A stretch of 16,051 nt of DNA from an uncultured Porphyromonadaceae bacterium (lineage in GTDB: Bacteria > Bacteroidota > Bacteroidia > Bacteroidales > Muribaculaceae): the NCBI GenBank assembly GCA_947178245.1, contig CAMWXO010000023.1, positions 1-16,051 on the forward strand. Reading direction: 5' to 3'. A program made the position numbers and the translations under genes. Positions 15,962-16,051 of the stretch are shown in pieces (within the stretch, counting starts at the first letter, position 1; every line of letters begins with the position of its first letter). The notes beneath the pieces were generated by a model. That model was not told the origin of the DNA. It did not search any database and saw nothing but the letters and a program-made list of their open reading frames with translations.

Positions 15962-16051
15962 AATAATCGGCTTCTCTAAGCCGATGCGAGCCACAAGAGT
16001 GGAAGCCTCAGTCACGGTTCCGCCGGCCGGCCGGAACCTGATAGACAAGGC
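15959..16051 (-). CDS. Possible 3' end of an unidentified gene
   Basis: From the right edge a minus-strand frame stays open for 30 codons and ends at TAA (15959-15961), followed directly by an in-frame TGA. The predicted tail (FRPAGGTVTEASTL, then VARIGLEKPII) looks protein-like but I cannot assign it to a family. The evidence is weak: the plus strand also has an open frame from an ATG at 15984 to the edge, base composition by codon position does not separate the two, and the stretch is full of inverted repeats that could belong to a non-coding leader instead. Confidence 0.3.
   Translation of the reverse strand, partial: ALSIRFRPAGGTVTEASTLVARIGLEKPII
15966..15985. other. Perfect 8-bp hairpin just upstream of the TPP riboswitch
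   Basis: ATCGGCTT (15966-15973) and AAGCCGAT (15978-15985) pair perfectly around a 4-base loop, four bases from the riboswitch P1 helix. On the minus strand the stem is followed by TATTTAATGAG rather than a T-run, so it is a poor intrinsic terminator. It may insulate the riboswitch fold or end an upstream message; role unknown. Confidence 0.5.
16016..16038. other. GC-rich inverted repeat near the right edge
   Basis: GGTTCCG (16016-16022) and CGGAACC (16032-16038) form a 7-bp stem around CCGGCCGGC, which is itself self-complementary. Flanking TCAG (16008-16011) and CTGA (16038-16041) could extend the pairing after a bulge. The feature is cut close to the window edge, so its context is unknown. 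Confidence 0.45.

Noticed and set aside
15966..16051. A cobalamin riboswitch or tRNA on either strand
   Set aside because: The hairpins suggested structured RNA, but the B12-box core and tRNA-like T-loop sequences are absent.

Overview
The window looks like a chromosomal stretch from a member of the Bacteroidales, possibly a Muribaculaceae-like gut bacterium (the family is inference from overall style and moderately GC-rich coding). The main supports are a TonB-dependent receptor plus PnuC-family permease under a TPP riboswitch, a Bacteroidota-type promoter (TTTG-N19-TAnnTTTG), secreted DUF3857/transglutaminase-like proteins, and start codons without clear Shine-Dalgarno sequences. Genes are tightly packed. 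No gap reaches 300 bases; the largest non-coding stretches are 7410-7578 and 10807-10971. I saw no tRNA, rRNA, CRISPR array, transposase or phage gene.

Positions 3-5000 (+) hold a likely operon of two exported DUF3857/transglutaminase-fold proteins followed by a sugar-1-phosphate (mannose-1-phosphate) guanylyltransferase. The first transglutaminase-like protein runs off the left edge and keeps a Cys-His-Asp triad. The second has lost the catalytic Cys and is probably a pseudoenzyme partner.

Positions 4992-10806 (-) hold a complete tripartite ABC export system. In transcription order it is ATPase, two FtsX/MacB-type permeases overlapping by ATGA, a periplasmic adaptor, and a TolC-like outer-membrane protein. 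A good promoter candidate lies at 10897-10927. The two permease genes are bracketed by AT-rich, low-complexity repeat arrays (7461-7566 and 10046-10138) that are inverted copies of each other's design. This is the most unusual DNA-level structure in the window.

Positions 10972-11853 (+) encode an EamA/DMT transporter that diverges from the exporter operon. Positions 11863-12933 (-) encode an AI-2E family membrane protein convergent with it.

Positions 13014-15961 (-) form a thiamine-uptake unit: TPP riboswitch, TonB-dependent receptor, then a PnuC/PnuT-type inner-membrane permease. The riboswitch P1 helix ends only five bases before the receptor start codon, which points to control of translation. 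Positions 15962-16051 are rich in inverted repeats and may carry the end of another minus-strand gene; this could not be settled.
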